From: Virgibacillus sp. SK37 | GTDB taxonomy: Bacteria > Bacillota > Bacilli > Bacillales > Amphibacillaceae | Reading direction: 5' to 3' | Assembly: GCF_000725285.1 (NCBI RefSeq) | Contig: NZ_CP007161.1 | Coordinates: forward strand, 3,448,213-3,512,212 | Length of the DNA: 64,000 nt | In this document: piece after piece, positions 53,908-62,516 of the stretch | How the letters are laid out: the number at the start of each line of letters is the position of its first letter | Numbering within the stretch: position 1 is the stretch's first letter | Notes under the pieces: generated by a model | Seen by the model: only the letters and a program-made list of their open reading frames with translations | The model's database searches: none | Told to the model about the DNA's origin: nothing | Translations under genes and position numbers: made by a program

Positions 53908-54801
53908 TTATTCCGCCTTTCCATTCGGGTTACGCAGATTTAAAAAGCTTCTTGCTTCCGCTGGTGACATAACATCGGCTCCCAAGCTCTGAATGATACC
54001 TACTGCTTTGTCTACCAATTGTTCATTTGTTGCTAAGGTACCTTTCTTCAGATAAAGGTTATCCTCCAAGCCAACTCGCACATTACCACCTTGAAGAACT
54101 GATTCAGCAACCATAGGCATTTGCATGCGGCCAATACCGAAAGCAGCCCATGTTGCCCTTTCAGAAATACGAGTCCGCATGTAGGCTAATGTTTCTGCAT
54201 CGGCATCTGCTCCCCATGGAATCCCTAGACAAAACTGAAACATTGGATCACCCTCGATAAGACCTTCTTTTACCAATTGATTGGCAAATCGAATATGACC
54301 GGTGTCAAAACATTCCAACTCTGGCTTTACACCGCTGTCTTTAATAAGTTTTGCTTGTTTACGTAGCCAATCTGTAGGACTAATATACACCTGATCTCCA
54401 AAGTTAACACTTCCACAGTCTAATGTGCAGATTTCAGGTAATAATAAGCCAACAGGCTCATGACGTTCCTCAGGTGTTTGCATGTCTGTTCCCTCTGCAC
54501 CTGTAGCAGGATTTGTTTCACTCGGAATCCAGTCTCCACCACCACCTGCAGTAACATTAATAATTACGTCTGTGTCAGCTTCACGAATTCGCTCTACAAC
54601 TTCCTGAAAAAGCTTAACGTCATGACTTAGTTTTCCAGTTTCAGGGTCGCGTACATGCACATGGGCGATTGTAGCTCCAGCTTTAGCAGCTTTTATTGCA
54701 GAATCTGCAATTTCCTTCGGTGTTACCGGGACATGAGGGCTCTTTTCCGTCGTTTCTCCTGCTCCTGTTACAGCACATGACAAGATTACATTTCTATTCA
54801 T
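53908..54801 (-). CDS. cdhC: BKACE family enzyme, probable 3-dehydrocarnitine:acetyl-CoA transferase
   Basis: The 297-residue TIM-barrel protein belongs to the beta-keto acid cleavage (BKACE, formerly DUF849) family. The zinc-binding HVHVRDP is at residues 47-53, and LDCGSVNFG and the C-terminal [10 protein letters not shown] match the family. In the bacterial carnitine pathway the BKACE protein CdhC converts 3-dehydrocarnitine plus acetyl-CoA to acetoacetate and betainyl-CoA. The gene starts the three-gene operon, with AGGAGG before the ATG. Other BKACE substrates (for example 3-keto-5-aminohexanoate) are possible, but the neighbouring dehydrogenase, thioesterase and BCCT carrier point to dehydrocarnitine. 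Confidence 0.85.
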   Translation of the reverse strand: MNRNVILSCAVTGAGETTEKSPHVPVTPKEIADSAIKAAKAGATIAHVHVRDPETGKLSHDVKLFQEVVERIREADTDVIINVTAGGGGDWIPSETNPATGAEGTDMQTPEERHEPVGLLLPEICTLDCGSVNFGDQVYISPTDWLRKQAKLIKDSGVKPELECFDTGHIRFANQLVKEGLIEGDPMFQFCLGIPWGADADAETLAYMRTRISERATWAAFGIGRMQMPMVAESVLQGGNVRVGLEDNLYLKKGTLATNEQLVDKAVGIIQSLGADVMSPAEARSFLNLRNPNGKAE

Positions 54802-54890
54802 ATTTCTCCTCCTAAAATTCAGATTAAATATTGTATTAGTTGTTATTAAATTAGTATAGAAATTATTTATTTTTCTATTATGAATTAACC

Positions 54891-54935
54891 ATACTATAAG
54901 TAAAGATTATTTAAAAACACCATTTCTTATAGTAT
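54891..54935. promoter_or_regulatory. Perfect 10-bp inverted repeat I in the cdh-BCCT interval
   Basis: ATACTATAAG (54891-54900) and CTTATAGTAT (54926-54935) are perfectly complementary arms separated by 25 bases. They sit about 90-135 bases upstream of the BKACE start in the divergent region; a candidate operator or a site for a paired regulator. Confidence 0.5.
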
Positions 54936-54971
54936 TTAAGAGTATATAAGAGAATTTTAGCGTAATATCAA

Positions 54972-55009
54972 CGTAAACTTTATACAATAAATATTTCACA
55001 AAGTTTACG
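54972..55009. promoter_or_regulatory. Perfect 10-bp inverted repeat II in the cdh-BCCT interval
   Basis: CGTAAACTTT (54972-54981) and AAAGTTTACG (55000-55009) are perfect inverted arms with an 18-base spacer, about 85 bases upstream of the BCCT start. With repeat I it makes two independent perfect dyads within 120 bp. Confidence 0.5.
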
Positions 55010-55092
55010 GTGCTTACCAGACGTTGTCTAATTCCCTTATGTTTGTTAATCTGAAAAAGCAAATGTTCGGAAAATAGAAAGGATGTTTAATT

Positions 55093-56682
55093 ATGAAAGC
55101 AAGATTAATTGATTGGCCAACATTTATAAGTGCCTTAATTTTATTACTTGCTGTTTCTATACCTCTAATTATTTTTCCAGAGGCAGGAGCACAGGTTGTT
55201 AATGAAGCAAATAAGTTTATGACGGGAAACTTTGGAATACTTTATCTGTTGTTGGGCTTATTAGCATTTGTATTCCTTATCTTTGTTGCATTTAGTAAGA
55301 ATGGACAAATAAAGTTAGGTAATCGGGAAGAGAAAAAGGAATTTGGGACTTTTTCTTGGGCTGCTATGTTATTTGCCGCAGGTATTGGCTCGAGTATATT
55401 GTATTGGGGAATGATAGAATGGGCTTACTATTATCAAGGGCCTCCTTTTGGGCTGAATCCAGAATCAAAAGAAGCGATTTCTTGGGCTTCTGCTTATGGG
55501 ATTTTTCATTGGGGACCTATCGCTTGGGCCATCTATACTTTACCCGCCCTACCTATCGCCTACTTCTACTATGTCAGGAAAAAACCTGTTCTAAAAATCA
55601 GTGAAGCTGTACGCCCCGTATTAGGTAATCTGGTTGATACTCCTCTCGGTGTTGTAATTGATGTTTTATTCATGTTTGGACTGATGGGTGGTGCTGGAAC
55701 AACATTGGCACTTGGTACTCCGATGATTGCTGAAGGTATTCATGACCTTACTGGAATCCCCGTCACTCTTGGACTAAAAGCCGTTATTATGCTGGTATGT
55801 ACCGTTATATTTGCTATCAGTGCATATTCGGGACTAAGCAGAGGAATTAAGGTTTTAAGTGATGTTAACCTGTGGCTGGCTATTTTCATTTTAGCATTTA
55901 TTTTCGTTTTGGGTCCTACAGTTTTTATCAGTGAGACTACTTTTACAAGCATTGGTCTTATATTGGATAACTTCTTCAGTATGGCCACCTGGCTGGAGCC
56001 CTTCCGTAATATGGGTGGGTTTACGGAAACTAAATTCCCTGAATCTTGGACTGTATTTTACTGGGCATGGTGGGTCGTTTATGCTCCATTTGTCGGGCTA
56101 TTCGTCGCACGTATTTCTAGAGGTAGAACAATAAAGGAAATGATTCTCGGGACAATGATTTACGGTACAATCGGGTCTTTACTCTTCTTTGGTATTATGG
56201 GTAACTTCGGTCTATACCTTCAACTTTCAGGGGCATTTGATGTTATTGGATTCATGAATGAGTTTGGAGCACCAGCAGCCATTATTGCTATCTTACACCA
56301 GTTACCGATGTCTTCTCTCATTGTTGGGATATTTACCGTACTTGCTATCGTATTTCTAGCGACTACTTTTGATTCCTCTTCCTATATATTAGCATCTGTT
56401 GTACAAAAAACTGTCCAATCCGAACCGTTGAAGTGGAACCGCCTTTTTTGGGCATTTACGCTATGTTTGTTACCATTGGTTCTTATGTTTATTGGTGATT
56501 TGGAAGTTTTGCAAACAGCGAGTATCGTGGCAGGATTCCCAGTTATTTTCATCATGTTCCTACTTGCATGGTCGTTCATGAGAGCCTCAAGTAGTGATAT
56601 TCGAGCATCGAAAGACTACCGATCACCAACTATTCACATTAATCGAAAAGAAATTTTAGATAAACAGAAAAAAGAGAAGTAA
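55093..56682 (+). CDS. BCCT family transporter, probable carnitine/betaine carrier
   Basis: The 529-residue protein has 12 TM segments and BCCT signatures: ILYWGMIEWAYYYQGPPFGLNP in the first half and SWTVFYWAWWVVYAPFVGLFVARISRGRTIKEM with the conserved Trp box in TM8. The IEWAYYYQxPPFG segment and the WWVVYA box resemble the carnitine/gamma-butyrobetaine exchanger CaiT more than the betaine carrier BetP (which has an M-F-x-V-S-E-P style segment). BCCT carriers move quaternary ammonium compounds. Its divergence from the cdh operon suggests carnitine uptake for catabolism. It lacks a long C-terminal osmosensing tail. Confidence 0.9.
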   Translation: MKARLIDWPTFISALILLLAVSIPLIIFPEAGAQVVNEANKFMTGNFGILYLLLGLLAFVFLIFVAFSKNGQIKLGNREEKKEFGTFSWAAMLFAAGIGSSILYWGMIEWAYYYQGPPFGLNPESKEAISWASAYGIFHWGPIAWAIYTLPALPIAYFYYVRKKPVLKISEAVRPVLGNLVDTPLGVVIDVLFMFGLMGGAGTTLALGTPMIAEGIHDLTGIPVTLGLKAVIMLVCTVIFAISAYSGLSRGIKVLSDVNLWLAIFILAFIFVLGPTVFISETTFTSIGLILDNFFSMATWLEPFRNMGGFTETKFPESWTVFYWAWWVVYAPFVGLFVARISRGRTIKEMILGTMIYGTIGSLLFFGIMGNFGLYLQLSGAFDVIGFMNEFGAPAAIIAILHQLPMSSLIVGIFTVLAIVFLATTFDSSSYILASVVQKTVQSEPLKWNRLFWAFTLCLLPLVLMFIGDLEVLQTASIVAGFPVIFIMFLLAWSFMRASSSDIRASKDYRSPTIHINRKEILDKQKKEK

Positions 56683-56751
56683 CAGATTCTATATTGACTT
56701 TTGAGAGAAACATGCACGGAACAGCTTACTAAATTAAAACGTGACATTAAA

Positions 56752-56800
56752 TAAGAGAGTGATTCATGTACTTAAAACATGGACCACTCTCTTACCTTTA
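56752..56800 (+). terminator. Terminator of the BCCT gene
   Basis: TAAGAGAGTG (56752-56761) pairs with CACTCTCTTA (56785-56794), with a partly paired inner loop, then CCTTTATTTATT. Confidence 0.7.
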
Positions 56801-56820
56801 TTTATTCGTTCTAATATATA

Positions 56821-57597
56821 TTTTGGGGTTATTCAATGATTCGCAATATAGATAAACTGCGAAGTAACTTGATAGTACTCTAAGCGGCCGTTGCGGAAAA
56901 AACACTTCGCTTTCCGTGGGCAACGCTTCAGCTTCCTCGGAAGAAAACCACTTCGCTTTCCGTGGGCAACGCTTCAGCTTCCTCGGAAGAAAACCACTTC
57001 CTGCGGGATCTTCAGCAGTTGCTTTTCCCACAGGAGTCTTCGTGTTTTTCCTTCACTGGTAAAGTGGTTAGATATTAACCCGCTATTTATGGTTTAAAAT
57101 AGATACAAATTGATTTCCGCTACAGGGGGACGCTTTCACACCTCCGGGTACAAGCGCGACATCTGTTCGTTGCCTCACAGTGTCTTCTTTGCCGCCCGGC
57201 ATGGCTTCAGCCGCTTCCTCCGCTACGCTCCGTTTAGTGTCTTCAGCTCATGCTATTCCGGCAGGAGTCGGGGGCCAACAGGACGTTGGTCATGCAATCG
57301 TTGCCACAGAGGGGTTGGTGGGACGAGTTAGCGCAGTCCCAGGACGCGGCGTTCTTAGATTGCCATCTTCCATTCCAATCAATTGGAATGGCTCTTCTAT
57401 TTTAGAGAGTTAGAATACAGTCTTTAGCGAAGGGGAAATATGGAGACTCCTGTGGGAGGAGAGGCGTCGATGAGACCCCGCAGCCCACAGCGTGAGGAGG
57501 CTCATCAGCCCCCCACGGAAAGCGGAATATTTCCCCGTAGCGGTGGTTTAAGCAGCCTCTATATTTTTAGTTAGTTCGCATTTTACTTCTACTATGC
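56821..57597. repeat. Interspersed MITE-like element, copy C (longest)
   Basis: This non-coding element of about 777 bp lies between two convergent genes. It has the same left arm as copy B (AAACTGCGAAGTAACTT at 56854-56870), the central arm (about 57035-57115) and a degraded right arm (TAGTTAGTTCGCATTTT, 57568-57584). Differences are: a 46-bp unit repeated at 56903-56948 and 56949-56994 with a partial third copy; the core cassette (57128-57269) inverted relative to the arms of A and B; and about 100 bases of further GC-rich sequence before CCAATCAATT. A final block (57430-57550) looks like another GC-rich intergenic repeat. It fills most of the 986-bp gap 56683-57668; frames in it are spurious. 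Confidence 0.82.
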
Positions 57598-57668
57598 ATG
57601 TACAGATAAAGTTTGTATCCCAACTTTTGCAATGGACTCATTGGTTCATGACGAGCTATCTTGCGAAA

Positions 57669-58511
57669 TTAATCTTCTTTTTTTCTCACATACTTGCCAT
57701 GCTCCGGTACTGCTATTTCCTGAAAGTTACGTGTTAATTTATCTAATTCTTGCTGAAGCTCATCTCCTAACATCGGGATGCCATGACCTGTAACTGCATG
57801 AAGGGGATGTAACGAAGCCAACTTCTTTACAGAATCCTCAGCAGCTTCCCAATCGGGAGTGAAATATCTTGGTGGTCCATTTATCTCTTTTTCTTGTTTA
57901 ACCACCTCAAACATTTCATCTTGTTTAACCGTCGTAAAAGCATCTCCAGCTATCAAGGTATTGTCAGATTCACGAAATAGAGAAACATGTCCTGGTGTAT
58001 GTCCTGGTGTATGATACCATTTCCAACCAGGCATATGAGGGACTGTCCCATCAACAGGCAACTCATGAACATAACCACTTAAATCTATCGGTTCATTTGG
58101 AAAGTATTTCGATAACTTGGCTACTAACCCCCCTGCCACAGTTGGGTCGGGCTCCAAATAACTGGTTTCGTTCGTAATATAAGGTATTTCCAGTGGGTGG
58201 GCATATACTGGCACATCCCACCTTCTCAGTAGCTCTGCAGCTGAACCCACGTGGTCAAAATGGCCATGTGTTAAAATAATCGCTTCAGGTTTGCTGTTTT
58301 CCCCGAATAGTTTTTCTGCTTCTTTTTCTATTTCATCTGCTGATCTTGGCATTCCAGCATCTACTAGCACCCAATGCTCTTTACTGCCAACAAAGCATAA
58401 ATTAACGACCTGGTTCGTGTAACAATGAACATCATTAGCTAAAAGGCGAACATTACCATTCCCCACAGAAGTCATGGGCATCACTTTATTTTCATATGGA
58501 TTATTAACCAT
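57669..58511 (-). CDS. MBL-fold metallo-hydrolase
   Basis: The 280-residue protein has the metallo-beta-lactamase motif THGHFDH at residues 81-87 (HxHxDH), a further His in TPGHTPGHVSLF, an Asp in LIAGDAFTT, and a C-terminal His in AVTGHGIPM, completing the dinuclear zinc site. Members include glyoxalase II-like thioesterases, lactonases and RNases; this sequence is nearest in layout to the YflN/glyoxalase-like group of small-molecule hydrolases. The ribosome binding site is GGAGG eight bases upstream. It is preceded downstream by repeat element C and is a single-gene unit. Confidence 0.88.
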   Translation of the reverse strand: MVNNPYENKVMPMTSVGNGNVRLLANDVHCYTNQVVNLCFVGSKEHWVLVDAGMPRSADEIEKEAEKLFGENSKPEAIILTHGHFDHVGSAAELLRRWDVPVYAHPLEIPYITNETSYLEPDPTVAGGLVAKLSKYFPNEPIDLSGYVHELPVDGTVPHMPGWKWYHTPGHTPGHVSLFRESDNTLIAGDAFTTVKQDEMFEVVKQEKEINGPPRYFTPDWEAAEDSVKKLASLHPLHAVTGHGIPMLGDELQQELDKLTRNFQEIAVPEHGKYVRKKED

Positions 58512-58612
58512 GTCTACACCTCCATGTAGCTTTTACTCATTTTTTCCCCTAACATTTATTAATTAAACACATGTATTTGCTAGTTTTTTAATGCAAATAC
58601 CTCAAGAGGAAA

Positions 58613-58649
58613 CAAAAAAACCCACCATTACTGTAAATGTTCTGGTGGG
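58613..58649 (-). terminator. Terminator overlapping the end of the DUF421 gene
   Basis: CCCACCA (minus strand 58649-58643) pairs with TGGTGGG (58627-58621), followed by seven T (58620-58614). One arm lies within the last codons of the gene. Confidence 0.8.
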
Positions 58650-59272
58650 GGTTGTGTGTGTTCCTTGTGTTTTACTTCAGCAAATAAATTATTATCGCTC
58701 TCCTTGTTCACGAGAGCATCTTGTTGTAAATTCTGTACAAATTGATTGTTGCTTTGTAAGGCAATTTGGTCAAGCTTCATCTGTAAATCCTCTTTCAATT
58801 GCAGCAAATCTTGTTTAGTAGCTGGCTGAGCTGATGGCTTTAGTGTATATCCAACTTGTCCATTGGGTTCCAAAGTAGCCCATTGAACATCCTTGATGTT
58901 TGTAACATTTTTTTGTCTCAGGTTCGTTTCCAGCTGATCAATCGTCAATCTCATTTTCTTTAAATTTTTTTCATTCAACGTCCCATTTTCTATGATAACC
59001 TTGGATTTTCCGGAAATTAAATTCTCAAAAAAGTCACCCTTTATCTGAACAGACTCCATTAAAATTAACGTCAATACTAGAACGCCTCCAACACCTAAGG
59101 TTACCCATATATTTTTACCAGCAACCGGTTGGATTAGTAAGGAGCCAATCCCAATCATAATCACGGTTTGGGCCAAGGTCATTTGTGAAATTGACTTTCT
59201 CCCTGCAATGCGAAGCAAAGCGGTACCACCGACGACAATAATAATTGCTTTCCAAATCCAGTCAAATTCCAT
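58628..59272 (-). CDS. DUF421 (YetF-type) membrane protein
   Basis: The protein is 214 residues from ATG 59272, which has TGGGG about ten bases upstream (the open frame runs nine codons further to 59299 with no site). Two or three N-terminal TM segments include LLRIAGRKSISQMTLAQTVIMIGIGSLL, the DUF421 core, and a soluble domain follows (VIIENGTLNEKNLKKMRLTIDQLETNLRQKNVTNIKDVQWATLEPNGQVGYTL). The C-terminal 60 residues are Gln/Lys-rich and helical, probably a coiled coil. YetF-type proteins are widespread in Bacilli; their role, suspected in spore germination or membrane biology, is not settled. Confidence 0.85.
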   Translation of the reverse strand: MEFDWIWKAIIIVVGGTALLRIAGRKSISQMTLAQTVIMIGIGSLLIQPVAGKNIWVTLGVGGVLVLTLILMESVQIKGDFFENLISGKSKVIIENGTLNEKNLKKMRLTIDQLETNLRQKNVTNIKDVQWATLEPNGQVGYTLKPSAQPATKQDLLQLKEDLQMKLDQIALQSNNQFVQNLQQDALVNKESDNNLFAEVKHKEHTQPPPEHLQ

Positions 59273-59336
59273 CGTGAAAAAACCCCATTTCACAAGCATT
59301 TTGACTTAGTTTGTCATACTTGTTCAATCTTATTCA

Positions 59337-61226
59337 CTATATGATTTGGTGTTCAAGGAGACGTACACTACTAGGTTCACTCTGTTCCATATAGACACCA
59401 TGCCATACCATAAATGATAGAACAGTCCATAACTTCCTGGAATAGTCACCTTTCTTTTGAGCATGATCTTCTAATAAAGAGAAAATAACGTTTTTATCAA
59501 ATATATGCTCTGTCTGGCTTTCCCTTATTAGATTTTTAGCCCATTCGTATAGTTCGTCTCTTAACCAATGTCTTATAGGGACAGGAAAACCAAGCTTTTT
59601 CCGGTTTATTACATGTTCTGGTACAATTCCCTTTGCAGCTTTTCTCAAAATTGATTTCGTAGTACCTTCTGCAATCTTTTGTTCTACCGGAATTTTACTT
59701 GCTAATTGGAAAACTTCTTTATCTAAGAATGGAACTCTTACTTCTAATGCATGGGCCATTGACATTTTGTCGGCTTTTAAAAGTATATCTCCTATTAGCC
59801 ATGTATGCATATCAATAAACTGCATTTGTTGAGTAGGATGACTTTCTTTAACCTGTTCATACAATGGCTCTGTCCATGTTCTATAGGAGTGATTAGAATT
59901 ATACTGTCTAAACAACTGGCTCTTTTCGTGTTCCTCAAATATCTTAGCATTACCAATATATCTGTGGCGCAACGGTGTAGTACCTCGCTGAAGAAAGCTT
60001 TTCCCTTTCATACCTTCTGGTAGTATACATGACAGCTGATAGATCTTTTTACTAAGGGCGGAAGGTAGGTATTTAAAATATTTTAGTGACTCTGCTTCCC
60101 TGTATATTTCATACCCCCCAAATAACTCATCAGCTCCTTCGCCAGATAGCACGACGGTTACATCCTCCTTAGCCTTTTGTGCTAAAAAGTAAAGAGGAAT
60201 ACTTGCTGGATCTGCTAATGGATCATCCATATGCCACATAATTTTGGGGAGGGCATTAATAAATTCCTGTGGTGTAATTAAACTAGAGATATTTTCTACA
60301 TTAAGTTTCGCTGCCGTCTCCTTTGCAACATCAATTTCTGAGTAACCATCTCTAGCAAAACCAACTGAAAACGTTTTAATTTTGGGGTTTAATTCTTTAG
60401 CTAATGCTACAATAAACGTTGAATCGATTCCACCGGAGAGAAATGCGCCTAACGGTACATCACTCTGCATATGTTTGTGCACAGATTCCGACAAAACATC
60501 TTTAATCTGGTGAATGACTTGTTTTTCACTGCTCAAAACCGGATTGAATACAGGCTTGAAATAAGAATATGTTTCTAACGGTTCTCTCCACTCTTTAATA
60601 AAATAGTTCCCTGGCTCTAAGGTACATACCCCTTCTGTTAATGTGAGTGGGTTAGGTACATACTGAAAAGAAAGGTAATGCTGAATAGCAACGGTATCTA
60701 GAACATTCAGCTGATTTAAGTAGGTAATACATTTTCTTTCCGAAGCAAACGTAAACTCACAGTCACTTTCACAGTAATATAGTGGTTTAATACCAAAATG
60801 GTCCCGCGCTCCATACAGCGTCCTTTCCTCTGAATCCCATATTATTATTGAGAACATGCCGCGAAGCTTAGAAAAGGCTTTAACTCCAATACTCTGAAAT
60901 AACTTTGCTACAACTTCTGTATCAGATCTTGTATTAAATAAATATCCCTCCATCTCTAAATCTTCCCGCAACTCCAAATGATTATATATTTCTCCATTGA
61001 ACACAAGCGTATAGCGATTCTCCCCAAAGTAAAAAGGTTGGGAACCAGCGTTCAAATCTATAATTTGCAAGCGCCGAAAGGCTAAACCTATATGAGAATC
61101 ATGAAAATACCCTTCTTCATCCGGTCCCCGGTGCTTTATTAAATTATTACTTGCTTTAATATTAGTGAGATGTTCCTCATTAAAAGTCTTTTCTTCTGAA
61201 AGTAGCACACCAACAAATCCACACAT
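59337..61226 (-). CDS. asnB: Asparagine synthetase, glutamine-hydrolysing
   Basis: The 629-residue enzyme starts MCGFVGVL, with the catalytic Cys2 of the class II glutamine amidotransferase domain; HRGPDEEGYFHDSHIGLAFRRLQIIDL and LVFNGEIYNHLELREDL complete that domain. The synthetase half has the PP-loop SGGIDST near residue 263, followed by SVGFARDGYSEIDVAKETA and VLSGEGADELFGGY. It makes asparagine from aspartate, glutamine and ATP. Bacillus has three such enzymes (AsnB, AsnH, AsnO), and this one could be any paralogue. The start has GGGGGAG eight bases upstream. It is a single-gene unit. Confidence 0.93.
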   Translation of the reverse strand: MCGFVGVLLSEEKTFNEEHLTNIKASNNLIKHRGPDEEGYFHDSHIGLAFRRLQIIDLNAGSQPFYFGENRYTLVFNGEIYNHLELREDLEMEGYLFNTRSDTEVVAKLFQSIGVKAFSKLRGMFSIIIWDSEERTLYGARDHFGIKPLYYCESDCEFTFASERKCITYLNQLNVLDTVAIQHYLSFQYVPNPLTLTEGVCTLEPGNYFIKEWREPLETYSYFKPVFNPVLSSEKQVIHQIKDVLSESVHKHMQSDVPLGAFLSGGIDSTFIVALAKELNPKIKTFSVGFARDGYSEIDVAKETAAKLNVENISSLITPQEFINALPKIMWHMDDPLADPASIPLYFLAQKAKEDVTVVLSGEGADELFGGYEIYREAESLKYFKYLPSALSKKIYQLSCILPEGMKGKSFLQRGTTPLRHRYIGNAKIFEEHEKSQLFRQYNSNHSYRTWTEPLYEQVKESHPTQQMQFIDMHTWLIGDILLKADKMSMAHALEVRVPFLDKEVFQLASKIPVEQKIAEGTTKSILRKAAKGIVPEHVINRKKLGFPVPIRHWLRDELYEWAKNLIRESQTEHIFDKNVIFSLLEDHAQKKGDYSRKLWTVLSFMVWHGVYMEQSEPSSVRLLEHQII

Positions 61227-61626
61227 AATTTCTCCCCCTATTACTTGCCCTATATAATTAATTTTAGTTGTACATCCTTACTCAGTAATATCTCGCTTTG
61301 TATCAGTTCATCGAATCATTAATTTCGACACTTTTCTTCTGGCTACTATTTAATTTTTCAAATTAGATACAATCTTCTAGCATAAAAAAGTTCTTCAATT
61401 AGAGCCTATTATTTCTTAATACTATTTTACTATAAATACCATAAAAAAAGGGAATATTTTCAAAAAAATTCATATAGTTTTCTGATGTATTTATCTGATG
61501 TATACTATTAGCTAAACTACTAGATTTGCACATAGCTTTTGATGATAATAAAATCCAAAATTAATACTTTCATTCTATTATAGGTACATTTTAGTAGTAA
61601 AAGTGAATACAATGGAGGGAAGAAGG
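61227..61626. other. AT-rich divergent interval between asnB and fdhD
   Basis: This 400-bp stretch contains the asnB ribosome binding site at one end and a direct repeat TCTGATGTAT at 61481-61490 and 61494-61503. TATTAT near 61576 might be a -10 for fdhD. I see no terminator, RNA leader or gene. Confidence 0.4.
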
Positions 61627-62433
61627 TTGAATGATACTAACCAAAATGACTGGGAAGTTATCCGATTTGATGGTAACCTCACTTCAGTAGAAGAGACAGA
61701 AGTAGCGGAGGAATTCCCATTAACCGTCATGATAAATGGTGAAGAATTTGCAACAATGGTATGTTCTCCATCTAATTTAGAAAGCTTGGTTATCGGGTTC
61801 CTTGCGGCAGAAGGTGTCATCCGTTCTTTCGACGAGATTTCCTCTCATTCGATAGATGAAGAACAAGGCTTTGCATATATTGAGCTTACTCGCTCGTTTT
61901 CTCCCAAACAACAAGATTATTCAAAACGATTTATTGGTTCTTGTTGCGGCAAAAGCAGACAATTTTATTTTCAAAGCGATGTAAAAACAGCCAAAACCAT
62001 AAGAAATAATCTTTCAATATCAGCTAATCAATGCTATCAATTAATGAAGGAATTACAGGAACGCTCCGAGCACTTTAAGCGAACTGGCGGGGTACATAAT
62101 GCAGCACTATGCACAGTAGATGAATTGCTGTTTATGTGCAGTGATATTGGCAGGCATAATGCCCTTGATAAATTATACGGGACTATTCTTCAGGATCATA
62201 CCCCTTTAAAGGATAAGTTAATCGTTTTTAGTGGAAGGATATCTTCAGAAGTATTATTAAAAATTTCTAAGATTGGGGTAGGAATTATTATTTCCAAATC
62301 CGCCCCGACAAACCTGGCATTAGAATTGGCAAATGATTTGGGGATAACTATTGCAGGTTTTGTTCGCGGTAATAGGATGACTTTATTCACAAACACCCAC
62401 CGCATAAGTGAAGCGAATAAACAGAACAATTAA
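61627..62433 (+). CDS. fdhD: Formate dehydrogenase accessory sulfurtransferase FdhD
   Basis: The protein is 268 residues from TTG 61627, seven bases after GGAGG; the frame is open from GTG 61603 but has no site there. FdhD features are VEETEVAEEFPLTVMINGEEFATMVCSPSNLESLVIGFLAAEGVI, RTGGVHNAALC, FMCSDIGRHNALDKLYG and ISSEVLLKISKIGVGIIISKSAPTNLALELANDLGITI. FdhD carries sulfur from a cysteine desulfurase to the molybdenum cofactor before it enters formate dehydrogenase. The Cys region reads GSCCGKS (C106, C107) rather than a CxxC pair. No formate dehydrogenase gene lies in this window. Confidence 0.93.
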   Translation: MNDTNQNDWEVIRFDGNLTSVEETEVAEEFPLTVMINGEEFATMVCSPSNLESLVIGFLAAEGVIRSFDEISSHSIDEEQGFAYIELTRSFSPKQQDYSKRFIGSCCGKSRQFYFQSDVKTAKTIRNNLSISANQCYQLMKELQERSEHFKRTGGVHNAALCTVDELLFMCSDIGRHNALDKLYGTILQDHTPLKDKLIVFSGRISSEVLLKISKIGVGIIISKSAPTNLALELANDLGITIAGFVRGNRMTLFTNTHRISEANKQNN

Positions 62434-62471
62434 GGGAGCCCAGGATAAATCCCCCACTTAAAAAAAGAAAA

Positions 62472-62516
62472 AGCTGTCATGACAGGCATTAATACGCCTG
62501 TCACGGCAGCTCTTTT
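62472..62516. terminator. Bidirectional terminator between fdhD and parR
   Basis: AGCTG..TGACAGGC (62472-62487) pairs with GCCTGTCA..CAGCT (62496-62511) with two weak positions. TTTTTATC follows on the plus strand and a run of T on the minus strand. Confidence 0.7.

Noticed and set aside
56798-57413. Several open frames of 68-77 residues inside repeat element C
   Set aside because: They lie wholly in the repeat, run on both strands through its 46-bp duplication and cassette, and have no ribosome binding sites.
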